From Icerya purchasi (Eukaryota; Arthropoda; Insecta; Hemiptera; Monophlebidae): 64,000 nt of DNA. This document shows, one piece after another, positions 12,022 through 24,149 of the stretch. The stretch spans positions 553,930,826 to 553,994,825 of the forward strand of contig CM077115.1 in the NCBI GenBank assembly GCA_039619475.1, written 5' to 3'. The notes beneath the pieces were generated by a model that did not search any database, had not been told where the DNA came from, and was given only the letters and a program-made list of their open reading frames with translations. The position numbers and the translations under genes were made by a program. The first letter of the stretch is position 1. Every line of letters begins with the position of its first letter.

Positions 12022-12269
12022 TATTTCGGAGATGTAGCAGCGCAAGGAATGGCACGGAAGTTGGGGCGCAACCAACAACCATGCTGTCATTTCCGTTCGA
12101 ACGAATTTTCCCAGTAGCAAGGCAAGCCAAGAAGACTGGTTCGCACAAGACGGCACGATTTCTCGTAGGCTTAATATTACAGCCGCTCCTAACATGGAAT
12201 ACAGACGCTGACCAGGTAGCCGCTCCACTGGAGGCAGACGCTTCTGGGTGTGAGTTGCTGATGATGATG

Positions 12270-12321
12270 ATATATGATTTTGGATTGCAAATAACAACGC
12301 ATTTTGTAGTAAGATTTATGT
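12270..12321. repeat. 52-bp direct repeat, right copy
   Basis: Exact second copy of 10306-10357, directly after the GATGATGATGA end of the composite element. Confidence 0.9.
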
Positions 12322-12960
12322 ACTGAAAAGTAATCTAATATTTTAGGCAAACTTTTATTCGAAAAAGACTCCGATATGGCCTATAGCTATACACATCAAT
12401 GTAACGAATAAAGTGCCCCACATGGAGTGTAATGATGAAAATAATTTGTCCCGAATAAGATGAGAAAAACAACACCGTCTATTTTGCTTTAGTTTAGATA
12501 TTCGAAAATTTATCGTTGCTTTTCGCGATAGAACAGAATAATCATTGACGTGTACATGCAGTACGATATGTGTATATGTGTAGTCTGAGGTCGCGTCAAA
12601 TTTGTAATATTGCATGCTCGTTTTTAATGGGACAATTTTTTTTTCGTATCTTGTTTAAAAGTATCGCCATTAAATTTGTTACAACACTTAAATTAAAGAG
12701 ATACCTGGATTTGTTTCTGCCGACATTGAGATTTTTCCCATATCCGATACGGTTTTTTCGTTGTTTTTTGTTTTTATCGATTCTTTCCCTTTTTCCAAAT
12801 GTAGATTATTTGTTCGTTTTTGATCAGTTTCGAGTTAAATCCTTTTCTATAGAAACGTGATAGGACGAATGTATTCTCTCGCATCGATTAATGTCAAGTA
12901 ATTTCGAATGAACGTCTCTTTTACGCGGCAAAACGCAATTTAAATGCGACACACTTTGCA
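12322..12960. other. Upstream region of the 12961 gene
   Basis: AT-rich sequence with no convincing coding exon. It should contain the promoter and 5' UTR of the gene at 12961 if that gene is single-exon, but no TATA box or initiator can be chosen with confidence. Confidence 0.35.
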
Positions 12961-13887
12961 ATGGATGTCTTGTTGAAAATTCTACAAAATGACGAGAAGC
13001 GAACTACCGCTGTTGATGATAAAACCATCTCTGGTTATCTTTTGTTCCCATTAGATCCGATAGCTAATCGAAATTTGCTGACCGGCGCAGACGGATCGAA
13101 CTTGTCCAGAAGAAACCGAGTAGAAGAGGAGGAACCATTTTCGGAATTTGCTAAAAAGCCGGATTTACGTGAGGCGGCGGAAAACTACGACCACGAATAT
13201 GAGAACAACTCGTGCGATCGATACGTGGCGCATCAAGATATTAGCGGTTTTTTGGATAAGCAGCCGAAGCGTATTATCAAGTTTAAAAAGTTGGCTCTTT
13301 TGGAAGGTCGAAGCAACGAGAAGAAACTCGAACAAATCGAACGGTTGATTCAGCAGGTAACGGACAAGCATCAAGAGTATCAAATGTGGCGTGAAATTCA
13401 GACGACCGTTGTTCAGAAGAATGTACGATTGAAGAAACAGATTAAGGATCAGAAGCAGACATTGATAGAAAAACGATCGAAATTGATTGAACTGATGAAT
13501 GGAACGCGAGCCGAACGCAAACATCTGAATTACGCTAATCAATATAATTTACAGAAGATACACGATTACTTTGCCGCCAAGGAAGAATCGGAAATCAAGC
13601 ATGCCAACACATTGATCGATACCGATCGATGCCAAAATGAAATAGCTCGGCTGAAGGGTTGCATTTTCAATTGTGCACTACAATTGGTCGTCCAGAATTA
13701 CACAAAACGACAAAAACGAAACCGTAGCGAACTGATGATGATCAGTTCTTCCGTCAGCACTATCATCCCTCCTACCAGCGCAATCAGCGCTGTAACGAAA
13801 AACACAGAATCAGAGATGAAAATAAATAATTTCGTAGAAAAGTCAAACAACCAGTCTGCTACCACGGCAGCAGCGGTGGTGAATTGA
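12961..13887 (+). CDS. Predicted 308-residue coiled-coil protein, function unknown
   Basis: This is the longest uninterrupted frame in the window and the only one that looks like a host gene. The ATG has a favourable context (G at -3, G at +4), codon composition is less AT-biased than the flanks, and a poly(A) signal follows nine bases after the stop. Residues 1-100 are polar with an acidic patch (EEEE at 55-58). Residues about 103-250 are rich in K, E, Q, L and I with heptad-like spacing, predicting a long alpha-helical coiled coil. The C-terminal 60 residues are Ser/Thr/Asn-rich and likely disordered. There is no signal peptide, membrane segment or zinc motif. I do not recognise the family. 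It could be a fast-evolving structural, centrosomal, kinetochore or sperm protein, which is only a guess from its build. There is no internal splice signal; it may be a single-exon gene, one exon of a larger gene, or a retrogene. Confidence 0.7.
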   Translation: MDVLLKILQNDEKRTTAVDDKTISGYLLFPLDPIANRNLLTGADGSNLSRRNRVEEEEPFSEFAKKPDLREAAENYDHEYENNSCDRYVAHQDISGFLDKQPKRIIKFKKLALLEGRSNEKKLEQIERLIQQVTDKHQEYQMWREIQTTVVQKNVRLKKQIKDQKQTLIEKRSKLIELMNGTRAERKHLNYANQYNLQKIHDYFAAKEESEIKHANTLIDTDRCQNEIARLKGCIFNCALQLVVQNYTKRQKRNRSELMMISSSVSTIIPPTSAISAVTKNTESEMKINNFVEKSNNQSATTAAAVVN

Positions 13888-13895
13888 AAAAAAGT

Positions 13896-13901
13896 AATAA
13901 A
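13896..13901 (+). promoter_or_regulatory. Poly(A) signal AATAAA of the 12961 gene
   Basis: AATAAA begins nine bases after the TGA stop. The position is very close to the stop, which would give a short 3' UTR; AATAAA also occurs by chance in AT-rich DNA. Confidence 0.5.
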
Positions 13902-16411
13902 ACACCTAACTACCACAAACCCTTCCTCTGTTGATCCTATTCTCTTGCTTAATATCTCTTTATTTCTAGGAAATTCGTCCATTTTAATCGAACACATGCA
14001 GTTAATTTTCACACGATAACTTCTGTAGGCAAAAAAAAATATATGTTTCTTTTATAAATGTTTATTTTCATAAATCGTCTTACGTCGAACTAAAACAAGG
14101 TGAGAACTACTCTGTTCCTGCGGAATTAGTCGCTGATGCTAATAACTTAAAACGATTCGTTAATGTGCGTGCAATGGGGTTAGTCTATTTCAATTAAAAA
14201 ATACTCTCGCACATTTTTTCTTACAAGTTTTACAATCACATGGGGGCATTTTAGAAAATGATTACGATGCGACCATCTGGGATTGCAATTATCTAATTTG
14301 CACTTTTTAATCATCCACACGTTGCAGGGCGCCATAAAACCCTTTTTCATCATTACCGCTTTCTCCAGTGATGGTAATTACTCTGTCCGACGTGGGCCGA
14401 ATCTTTAACAACATAAAAATTCTGTACATTCATGAACATATTAAGATCAGCGTAAAGAGGGGAACCTATTACACGTTGTAACGCAAAATGACTTTGCTAT
14501 TTCAAATGGCGAATCACTAATGCGTCATTTTTTTTTTTTTTTTTTAATACAATAAAATCAGATTCCAGAGTGCTCTTTTCCTTTATCCGGCTTTCGAAAT
14601 AATTCGCGATTCGTAAAAACAACATTCTAACACGTATAGTACAGATCCCACAGTTTATTTTTAATATAAAAGAGTTTATAAACTAAATTTAAATACTCTG
14701 AATTTTACGATTGTAGCCATTAAAAACTTCGTAAAAAGCACAAAAAAGGGCAGATTAAATATTTTTACCCTTTTAAGAAATGCATTAAATTCGCGTTAGA
14801 CGGTGTATCGAATTGCTGAATTTAACATTTAGCTTAAAGGCGAACCATGAACATATTACATTGAGAATTGTCCGTAATTTCAGTTGTCGATATTATTAGA
14901 CTTATTAATTCTGCCTAATTTTTTTTTTTTTTTTTTTTTTTTTTAACTTTACAAATGAATATTCTTATTTCTTGTTTGGAAAACTCGTTTATTTAACTGA
15001 TATATCAGGATCAATCGGTAGAAGGTTACACATGTACGAAATTCCAGTTTTTTTTACTAAATCAAAGATTAGGTGTTTGATCCATTAAAAAGAAAGAAAG
15101 AAAAAAAAAGGTATGAGAAAATATTTAAGGACACGACACACAGAATCCCAGTAATAAGCGTGAAGTATAGCATAAATAAAAAATACATGTTGCAAGAAGT
15201 GACTATTATTGAGACCGGATGAAGAGAGATCCTTGAAAAATGGGTTTATTATTCGATGAATAAGACAAAAAATTATAAATAATAAATACGGTGCCGCTCT
15301 AGAAATTACCTCATTGCCAAGTGTTACTAGAGGCCATCGAAGAACAACAATGTGAAAACCCTATCGCGTCGGCTGCTCTCTTAAGAAATATTCGATGCGG
15401 CATTCTTCTTATTATTTATAAATAGCGCACTGTGCTTTTCATAAAATAAGCGAACCATTTAAAATCACAATACATCATCGGAGAACAGAAATAAAGTTCG
15501 ATGCTACGGCTAATCATCGATGATCTGCGCCCCCTGATTAAAGATGCGTGTAATATCGAAACAAATACAATGTTCCATGCTTGTTAATATTTCTCGAAAT
15601 TACTTTTTTCGTAACTTTTAACCATAAAAAAATATAACGAATTTTACACTAGGCGTTAATAAAATGATTCGGCTTGTAATTCTAATCGAAATATTAGCGA
15701 AATGTTCAGTCCACTGACTAGTAATTTCGAACGATTGTGTATATTTTTTAAATTTAATCAAGTAATAAGCCGTTTTAGCGTTCTGGAAATTAGCGTGAAA
15801 TTGGGTATCTTCTGCTATGCACGTTATGTATAGTTTTGAAAGCTGTCAGCAGTCAGTTGAAACAAATTTCTCCTAGTCCTCGAAAACGGGTCTAATGGCA
15901 GTTCGGAACGACTGCTTTAACTATTAGGAGAAACGTTGAAAATGAATTTCAACAGTCGCTGATGCCGCGGATAGTGCTCAAAAGCTCTCCTCTACCCTCT
16001 CATCAGACAACACATTTATCTCCAACTTGTTCAAAAAATAACGTACAGTGGGGGAAAACACTGGCCTAACGTACTATGCACGCCAACGTTATTATACACC
16101 ACTTGGTAAATGTGTAGCGCTCAGAAAAGCACATTGGATCCATAACATGTCATATTTAAACGGTGAAATTTCAAAAAAGATACGAATCTTACGTTTTTTG
16201 GGTGCTCAAAAATTTCTGGAATTTGGTTGCTTTAGGAAATTATATTCCTTCGCTGTTGCAATTGTAACATTGATATATATATGTATATATATAGACTGCA
16301 ATATTGACCTATATAGATGAGTCTTGTTTGGTTTTACTTTGTCATTAGTCGATTAGTTGTACCAAAGTCAAAAAAAAAAAAAAAAATTATTATACAGCAA
16401 CAAATGGGACT
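13902..16411. other. No gene seen
   Basis: AT-rich DNA with long T runs near 14527-14545 and 14922-14944. The 104-codon minus-strand frame at 13698-14012 is mostly antisense to the coiled-coil gene. The region around 15890-16010 is slightly more GC-rich but has no recognisable coding motif. Confidence 0.5.
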
Positions 16412-16650
16412 TCTTTCTTTTTTTTTCTTTTCTGAGCTCGTCAACAGGTTCCTTCCTCTGGAAACAATTAAGAAAGGAAAAAGTTAATCCGGTCAGATAT
16501 CGTTAATAAGAAGGAAGAAATAGCAGGAACAATGTGTGAGAAAATAAACTTGAGGATATAAAAAGCAGGAATCCAAAGCTTGAGAAAAATAGAGTACAGA
16601 ACAGAGTTATTAACAGTTAAAAAGAATTTATTTTTAACAGATACGCGCAT
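16412..16650 (-). pseudogene. RNase H LINE fragment b (3' end)
   Basis: The minus-strand frame contains AISSFLLTISDRINFF, which matches VISSISSFILSMSDRIKI in the copy at 28060-28859, so both derive from the same downstream region. On the minus strand the fragment ends in an A-rich tract (16412-16435), as expected for a LINE 3' end. The plus strand is purine-rich, as in the other copies. Only about 240 bp remain. Confidence 0.55.
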
Positions 16651-16879
16651 TTTTTCTAATAAATAAAGGAAAAAAGGTATGTTTTAAGTGCAAGTACCTT
16701 CGCATCTTTTGTAAAGAAGTACATTGTAACGTGAATCTTTCGAATGGTGCGTAAAGTGTGATACGACTGTTTTAGTGAAAACATGGACTGAAACTGTTGA
16801 TCACAAATCGAATAAAATGGATAGTGATGTATGTGTATATATGTATAAATTTATTAGTAATACTTTACAATAAACTATT

Positions 16880-18107
16880 AGAACTTAATATGTTTCCGCA
16901 CGTTTGGAAATGTGCTAGTATAATTATGTTAAATAAACCAAATAAGGATTTGTGTAAATAAAAATTCCTTAAGTAAAGTTAATGAAAAGATTATTCTTAA
17001 ATTTTTAAACAGCGAAATCAGCAGCACACATCTGTGCTTAATTCATACCAATACGGTGTTTTAGAAAATTATTTTCTACAGAACTTGCTATTGCAGATGT
17101 AACTCTGATAATTTTTACTACAAATCAAACAACATAATAATCTGTCCATTGTTATCTCGTTTGATGTAGAAGGAGCATTTAATAATTGTGATCGTCGAAT
17201 GATAATTGATACATTAATTGCCAATTAGCTATAACGTAATAAGCCTAATACACAATTATTTAACTAACAAGAGAGTAAAGCGGGTATATCCAGAGGACAT
17301 TATAGATGTTAATAATAATTTTGGCGTCCCACAAGGTTCAGTTCTTGAACCGGTCTTGTGGAATATTTATCATTCAAAATTCAGTAACATTTATGTAGCC
17401 TTACGTTTATGCAGCTACTCCGATAATTTACTTTTAGTTTATAACTTTGTCGTTCCATATTGCTAATTGTAATGAAGTTTTATTAATAAACTTTAAAAAA
17501 CAATAGTAAATGCTTTAAACGTAAAATCTGAGATTACCAAATCTCAAATCATGGTGATATCTGATCGTGACAAAAACTTTGACCAAATTTTATACAATAA
17601 TATTAAAATTAAAAAATCATACGTTCAGTTCTACTGACCATATTAAATATTTAGGATTCATTATAGACGATAGATTTACAATAAACATATGCAGTACATA
17701 AATAATAAAGTTAATAAACATTATTACATTTTTAAATCACTTGGCCGTTAATTATGGACACTAAATTATAAATCTAAGATAATACTCTATAAAGGTACTA
17801 AAATCATTATACTCATATTGTTGTGCTGGTGTCCAACTATAATCGGTTAACTAACCAACAAATACATAACGTAAACTCCAACTGTCGAAAATTTCTAATT
17901 GATTATTTAACTTCTTCATGTGTAACTGCTTCAAATATTGCTATTCAGACCATTGCGCACGGGTCTTACCTAAGATCTCGAATTGTTAATGTTAAAAAAG
18001 AAAATAACGGTTTTATATGTATAAATAAAGAATTTCTCAAACAATTTGATTTACAAGTCTTTAATGAATTTAAAACAAGATACGATACTCTATCGAATGG
18101 TAAATAA
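16880..18107 (+). pseudogene. R1-like non-LTR reverse transcriptase remnant
   Basis: The reverse transcriptase can be followed through frame changes and stops. In order on the plus strand: MFPHVWKCASIIMLNKPNKD (N-terminal region of the domain), NSYQYGVLENYF, ISFDVEGAFNN (catalytic motif A; VEGAF is R1-like), FGVPQGSVLEPVLWNIY (motif B), YSDNLLLV (motif C, normally YADD, second Asp replaced by Asn), then a downstream RFT and YINNKVNKHYYIFKSLGR region. A further open piece at 17823-18107 continues toward the C-terminal domain. No endonuclease or ORF1 is seen upstream, so the copy is 5' truncated. It is dead. Confidence 0.85.
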
Positions 18108-19782
18108 ATAATCAAGTTGTTTTCTAAAGTAATAGAACGGTTTTAAAACAAAAACATTAAAGTGTAAACTATTACATGATTTAAATACTTACTAGTGTTA
18201 TAGCTCTATTCGATATTATTTAAATAAATTAAACATTATTCGTGACAGTAATAAAGTAGAAAATGTTCAACATATAATATAGTATAAAACCACTTAAAAC
18301 AATTGTATAGAATTGACTGTACATTTCAACTAAATGAAATTATTTTATTAGAGCAATTTCCTGTATTGATTTCTGAATTATTTAAAATTAAACACATATG
18401 TATATATATGTATGAATAATCGTTGTGGTAGCCATAAGCTAATTCGCAGGCTACTCTCTGGTTTATTATATTTCATTATTAGGTAATTAATTGTATTATT
18501 TCATGCCACAGTTTATGTATATAGTATGTATATTTGTTTATCTATTTTATGAATTCATATGTGTAAAAATAAAATGTCTTTACATATAAAATATATATAC
18601 GTGTATATTTAAATATGAATAAAATACTTCCCGAGCTACCGATTGGTTATAAGTGAAAACCATGAAATTTCATGCTCGCTTCTTTGCGATGGAAACATTT
18701 TAGATTGAGCCTAGCCGTAAAATACGTGCATGTAAAAAATTTTTATTTAATAGAAATAGTTAACTAATTACCATATAAGTAATTTTTCAAAATATTTCGG
18801 AGCCAATCACCTATTTATAATTTAATTTTAATGTAAGTAGGTAAAGACGTGGCTAATTAAAACGTTAACATCGTCATTTTTACCCTGAAAGGACTACTCG
18901 TTTTCAATTCTACATTGTGTGCACATATGAAATAATGGATGACGTCATATCAAACGAAAAAACAACATTTTTCCTCCCTTTTCGTCATTACACTGCTGCC
19001 GAGTTCTTGTTTATTAATTTTCAAACCAGAATATACATGTATATACACTCTGAAATATGCCTTTAGGTGAACTGCTTTTAATTAAACTAGTAGTACAGCG
19101 AAGCAAATTTCGGATTACCTTCTTTTTTTTTTTTTTTTTTTTTCCGATGAACATGACCAAAAATTTAGATCTTTTTAGCTGCAATAATTAGTTACTTTTC
19201 TAAGCTGTAGTCTTTGCTAATTGTCCATGCAATAAATGTGTAGATCCCATTTCGACATTTATTAATGTTTATTTTACGTTTTCAGTGGCGGTACTGTTTG
19301 TATCTATGTTATATTCGCGGCTCATTTTCATTATTTCCTCTTGGGCTTTCATTTTATTCTTCCTGCTGCATCATCTTTTTCTAGTGCCCGAGGGAAAGTG
19401 TAGCAATTTAACGGCCGGATGGAGATTTGAAGGAAGAGCGCACCTTCCACTATGCTGAAATGATAACTGTTAAGCACATTGTAGGCGTGTGTATGAATAT
19501 ATTTAACCGGCGTTCGCATTTAGTTTCGCTGGCATAAAGTTAGGAACGGCTCCTGGTAACTTTTGCCGTGTAGAAGATTTTAAGTGCTGCTACTCGAGAA
19601 ATAATGTGCTTAATGACGTATAAACAAATTTTCATCTTGTCGAATAAGTAGATACGAAGGTTACCGAATTTCAAATAAGGGCGCGCATAATAGCCTTTTC
19701 ACTTTTTGGCGTTTTTGACTATTCGATCTGTTGATAATGTAAGATGCCATCGTGGTCTCGTAATTACCGTGAACATAAAATT
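18108..19782. other. No gene seen
   Basis: Very AT-rich up to about 18600, then ordinary AT-rich DNA. A T run of about 22 bases lies near 19122-19143. The probable 3' end of the R1-like remnant could extend into this stretch but cannot be marked. Confidence 0.45.
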
Positions 19783-19783
19783 A

Positions 19784-19811
<28 letters not shown>
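19783..19811. repeat. TTA microsatellite
   Basis: About nine TTA/ATT triplets directly in front of the SINE. Confidence 0.95.
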
Positions 19812-19814
<3 letters not shown>

Positions 19815-19953
19815 CTATTGCGACGTAGTTGATTAATTAATTGTGTTAGAACCGGGTTCAAATCCCGTTGCGGTATATTGAAAATTCTAAAAATTTTACT
19901 TACGCTGAGTTAATGTCCATAGTTGACCCGCAAAAAAAAAAATAAATAAATAA
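19812..19953 (+). mobile_element. tRNA-derived SINE, copy 2
   Basis: The A-box region is eroded (GCGACGTAGTTGATTAATTA), but the B box GGGTTCAAATCCC is the best preserved of the three copies. The shared body follows: TTGAAAATTCTAAAAATTTT, ACGCTGAGTTAATGTCCATA, GTTGACCCGC, then an A-rich tail with AAAT repeats. Confidence 0.85.
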
Positions 19954-21639
19954 AAATAATATGTAGTTGTTTTTTAAATTTTATATTACACACGCCAATC
20001 TTTTTTAACCGACCGGCCGCTGATAATAATAAATTCACGAATATACAAGAATAAAAGGGATCATTTAAATATAATACAAAATTGTACGTATCACGTAATT
20101 CGTTGGATTAACTTTTCGAATCCTTTGGGTGGTCGAGAATGCAATCGATAATCGGTGGAGAATCCTTTATTGGTGTATCGAGATTTTACTTCCGAAGTTC
20201 CGCTATGTCTTTTACTCGGGCCTTCACGTTCACGTGAACCGAAATTTTAACCGAATCAATTAACCAATAGCATGTATGATGAAAGTGATAACTTACTTTT
20301 TACCGATATTTCTACCACGATTGGGAGAGGCCGAAAAACAATAATTTCGGAGAAAAGTAAAACACCGACTAATTCACCGATCACGATAACACATGTCTTT
20401 TCGATCGTTTCTTTCTTTGTTTTCTCGATAATAGGGGTGGGCTTTTCACTCGGCCGAATCGTGTGGTAACATATCTATCCCCAAGCGACAATAGGAGCTC
20501 ACACACACACGTACATTTTTGCTCATCACATTCTCCGGAATTTTATATTTTTGTTTTATTTTATTTATTTACAGCCTGTACAATGTAACTTACATATTAC
20601 AATAGTTACTGCGATAACAGCGATAAATAAAACCACGACAAGTATACTCAGTGGCAAGCGAGCAAAAAATTCACGTTAAAGAATTATTTCAAAGAACTTG
20701 CGATATTTTTATACGAACTATCGGAAAACATAAAACTGAAGTAATCGAAAAAGTTTTTAACGTAGAACGTTACCTAAATCAACCTCCTTTTTCGTTACTT
20801 TGTTGCTAATTCTTTCTGCCGTCTCAGTTCAGTCGACGGAAGAAAAAAAAAACTTAATACTTGATTGAACACCACTTAAACTTGGTATAATCAGCTAAGA
20901 ACCTCGATGATCCATTCATTTCATCATAACGAAATCGCTTTCGTTATTCATAAATCTTGCACTGTACTATTTAGTTCAATTTTCACTTCTCCTCCTTCTA
21001 AAATAATATTATATTATTACTATTTTATTTCTCCTTCGACTCTTATTTGTACTAGGTTATCATCGGTTTTATTTGTCAGTTTCTTTACTGTCTTCTTCTC
21101 CTTACACGTATCTCATTTTGTTACTTATTTTTCGTATCGCTTTCACCTTGTTACCTTCCGTTGCTTTACAGCGCTAACTGCGTCTTTCTGGAACGGGCGT
21201 ACAGTTAAGTTTCAAATTCGTAAACTTCGATCTTTAAGCTTAATGAAAAGTGATTATTCGAACACGTTGAAACTCTACATTCCCCCGGTGCATATAAAAT
21301 GTGCGAAGAGATTGGAAATTTCTTTAACAAGATATTTAACGCTTATCTAAGACAGTGCTTTTGGGAGTGATTTTAGTAACGCTTAATTTCTTTCGTAAAT
21401 TTTAAAATTCTCCTTATCCGTTAGTAGTTTTCTCTCCCATATTTATCTTCTTTTCGGTTTAATAATATTTTACCAGTTATATCAGGACAGAGATATTTAA
21501 AATATTCTTCAATCCGGAAAGCTGTTCATAAAAACAAAACATTAAAAATTGGTGCTAACCGCTGTTAAATCTGCATTCAATTTATTATAACTAATAATGT
21601 ATCGTTGTTTGTGAGATCAACTACTCGTCAAACATGTTG
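19954..21639. other. No gene seen
   Basis: A slightly GC-richer patch at 20100-20480 includes a TTCACGTTCACGTGAA block, which holds a perfect TTCACGTGAA palindrome near 20230. A 147-codon plus-strand frame at 20907-21350 is hydrophobic and T-rich with no domain recognised; it is probably fortuitous. Confidence 0.45.
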
Positions 21640-22563
21640 CGAAGAAGGGGAAAGAAAGGAAAAAAATAGTAAAAGAGAAATGCTATATGCGGCAAAGGAA
21701 TAAGAGTGGCCCCCGAATAAAGGAGAACAAGTATAATATTGAAAGTAAGTGGGATGATAACATCGCAGAAAACTTAATGGTAAATATAAGCAAAAAAGCA
21801 TGAAAGGAATAAAAGATTAAATGCGCTATTAGATTTTACGTTCGATACTTACGGAGCGCGTGAGTCGTTGAAAGAAGAAAGGAACACTAAATTCTGATAT
21901 GAGAATGTACGAAACGCTGATAAGATTAATTGAGGGAGAAGGAATTGAAAGTATATGAAGAGTGGTAATGTGGGCAATGTTCTGAGTAGTTTGTTTTTCG
22001 GAGAAAACTGGGCGAAAAAGTGGATAAGATCTGAAAACCATGGACGTATGGTGGGGATACGGTCGAATGAATAAATAGTGCGTATAAGATTTTGAAAAAG
22101 AAAAACCGCGAAGGGAATCTCAATTTGCGAACTGAATTCTTTTGGCGATATTTAATCATTTTTGAAACTGGCCGAAAAAGATAACAACCGCGTCGAGTAA
22201 GAAAGACGATCAGCTATTTCATTTCCTTCAATTCCAGAGCAACCTGGAAAAAACCAATTTGCGTGGAGCGAGAACAGATAGAATAGAAGTTGGGAGTCGC
22301 GGCGATGAGGTCGGAAGAGGGAAGAAGAGCACGAGATATTTTGCCATCTGATGATATTACGAAAAACTTCTTTCGCGGTCAACAATAGAAGAAACAAATT
22401 CAGTTGCATGTAAAATTGCAAAAAGAACTCTGTATAGTAAACGGAATAGGACGAAAGTAATTTGACTTTCGCGGTCAATAATAGAAGAAACAAATTCAGT
22501 TTCATGTAAAATCGCAAAAAGGACTCTGTATAGTAAACGGAATAGGACGAAGGTAATTTGAGT
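21640..22563 (-). pseudogene. RNase H LINE fragment c, with internal duplication
   Basis: On the minus strand, FPGCSGIEGNEIADRLS (about 22250-22200) is the C-terminal signature of the RNase H domain of I/LOA/R1-group LINEs (consensus WxPGHxGIxGNExADxLA). Downstream frames continue with Ser/Phe-rich sequence to about 21640, as in the other copies. The upstream end contains a tandem duplication (22372-22563). Stops and frameshifts break it throughout. Confidence 0.75.
22372..22563. repeat. Tandem duplication, two units of 96 bp
   Basis: Units start at TTCGCGGTC (22372 and 22468) and differ at only a handful of positions. Both contain AATAGAAGAAACAAATTCAG and ACTCTGTATAGTAAACGGAA. The duplication lies inside LINE fragment c and is younger than the decay of the element. 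Confidence 0.93.
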
Positions 22564-24149
22564 AAAACTGGATGATTTATATTGAAAATATAATCAGAAC
22601 CGCCGACATTTCGAGTTACTTTAAATCCACCAGTAAAGTACTAGGGCGCGATACCAAAATATAAACTTTGTACTTGAATTCACTAATTATTGGGAAAAAA
22701 AAGCTTTCTGGTTAACTGGTTTGTTTTTTGTATACCGTGTGTGTAGAATTAGTCAAAAATTTGTTCATAAATTTTCCGATAGCGAACAAGGCTCTCTTGA
22801 GATTATTTTACTTTTATTATTATTAATTGTTTTGCGCTACAATTGCTAAAAATCGACTTTTGAACTGAGTCGCGCCCAGAATGTTTTAAAAATTCATCCG
22901 TAATTAAAATGAATTCTTTACTAACAAAACGTCCCCGATTCTTACGGTACAGAGTAGCGGCCGACAGGAACCTGATTATTTTAAAAGTGAAATAAACGTA
23001 AAATTTACCTTCCTTATTGTGTGTAAAATTTACAAAAAAAAAAAAAAAAAAAAAATATTACAATTAATTTTTTTGAAATAAATTTTGCGCCGCTGCTCGC
23101 GCCATGTTGCCTGGAATGACGGTAATTTCTTCTTTTACGGGGGAGGCCTCGAGGATAAATACATTTTACACTTAACCTCAAGGGAAATGGTTTACAGGTC
23201 TAGATGACATGCCGGGGGTCCCCTTTAAAGTCTGCGGTTCAGACTGGAACGGTATATGAATTGCGTAAAACTCATTCATCGACAACGGATGAAAAGCATT
23301 CCGCGCGTTCAGGTGTTCTACCGTGTGCGTGTTTTGTTTATTTCGATATGTGTGTTGTTACGTCGCTCGCAGCCTCTCTGCGCAACATTGAACGTCATTT
23401 GTACAATTTTTGGCTCATTGTCATCGCGTGAGAACATATTCTGTTGCAGCATCCGGACGCTGTGCAGAGATGCCACGACTCGGCGAGCCTCACAGATACC
23501 GTGCAGAAATCCGTGAGATGTACATCAGCTTACCACTTTTACATACGCCAGAGCGCTACAGCAGCCTACCTGCTATATTCTGATAGCGTTTGCTTTTATT
23601 ATTGTGTCACTTAATACCGCCTTCATTCACTACAACCTTCTTTGACACATCGGTGCCCTCTACCTTTGATAGTAATGATAATTCATATTTCTATTATTTG
23701 AATTGCGATTAAATTTCAGAAACCATATTATTTAAATTTAAATAATATATGATTTATTAATGGGAACTATAATGTTCTTGCTGTTGGGAACAGTATCGGA
23801 GAGAGTAGCGAGAAAAAGTAACGGTTTCGCCAAAAGTGTTCGATATTTTTTCTTCTTCTTAATACAGTACGCAAAAACCGGATATTGCCTGAATAGCATT
23901 GAAAACTAGACAACAGCACACGTATGCAGTTCGTCTAAGAAGATCGTGGGGTGACCTACATTTTAAAATCTGTAAGTAAGGTTACATCTATCGTACCGCA
24001 TCGCCTTGATGTGTCATGTTAGCAAAGTGTTGTATATCGTATTAGAGAAATTGAGGCATTATCTGCTTCCACAAATAGGAAAAGCGGGGTGTATGCTTTG
24101 AAAAAGTAACCATCTATTTAACAGATAAGATCAAACGATAGAAAAAAAA
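22564..24149. other. No gene identified; CpG-richer island at about 23090-23520
   Basis: Most of the stretch is AT-rich. From 23090 to 23520 it becomes markedly richer in GC and CpG, with two overlapping plus-strand frames of 75 and 86 codons that I do not recognise. This may be a promoter, a non-coding exon or a transposon piece; nothing in it decides. Confidence 0.35.

Larger units (their letters stand above)
10358..12269. mobile_element. Composite insertion hosting a mariner, flanked by 52-bp direct repeats
   Basis: The left end starts CATCATCATCAACTCCCAC and the right end finishes GTGAGTTGCTGATGATGATG, so the ends are inverted relative to one another and carry a GAT-triplet tail on both sides. 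Removing the mariner (10672-12021) leaves about 560 bp that is more GC-rich than its surroundings. Long, variable target duplications and simple triplet tails are known for non-LTR retroelements and their SINEs. Two inverted 3' ends would need a rearrangement or twin insertion. I do not recognise the family. Confidence 0.6.

Noticed and set aside
13165..14012. Minus-strand frames of 125 and 104 codons across the coiled-coil gene
   Set aside because: The first lies entirely, and the second mostly, opposite the 308-codon gene, and neither has a domain of its own.
20907..21350. 147-codon plus-strand frame
   Set aside because: Phe/Ser/Leu-rich composition typical of fortuitous frames in pyrimidine-rich strands; no conserved motif seen.
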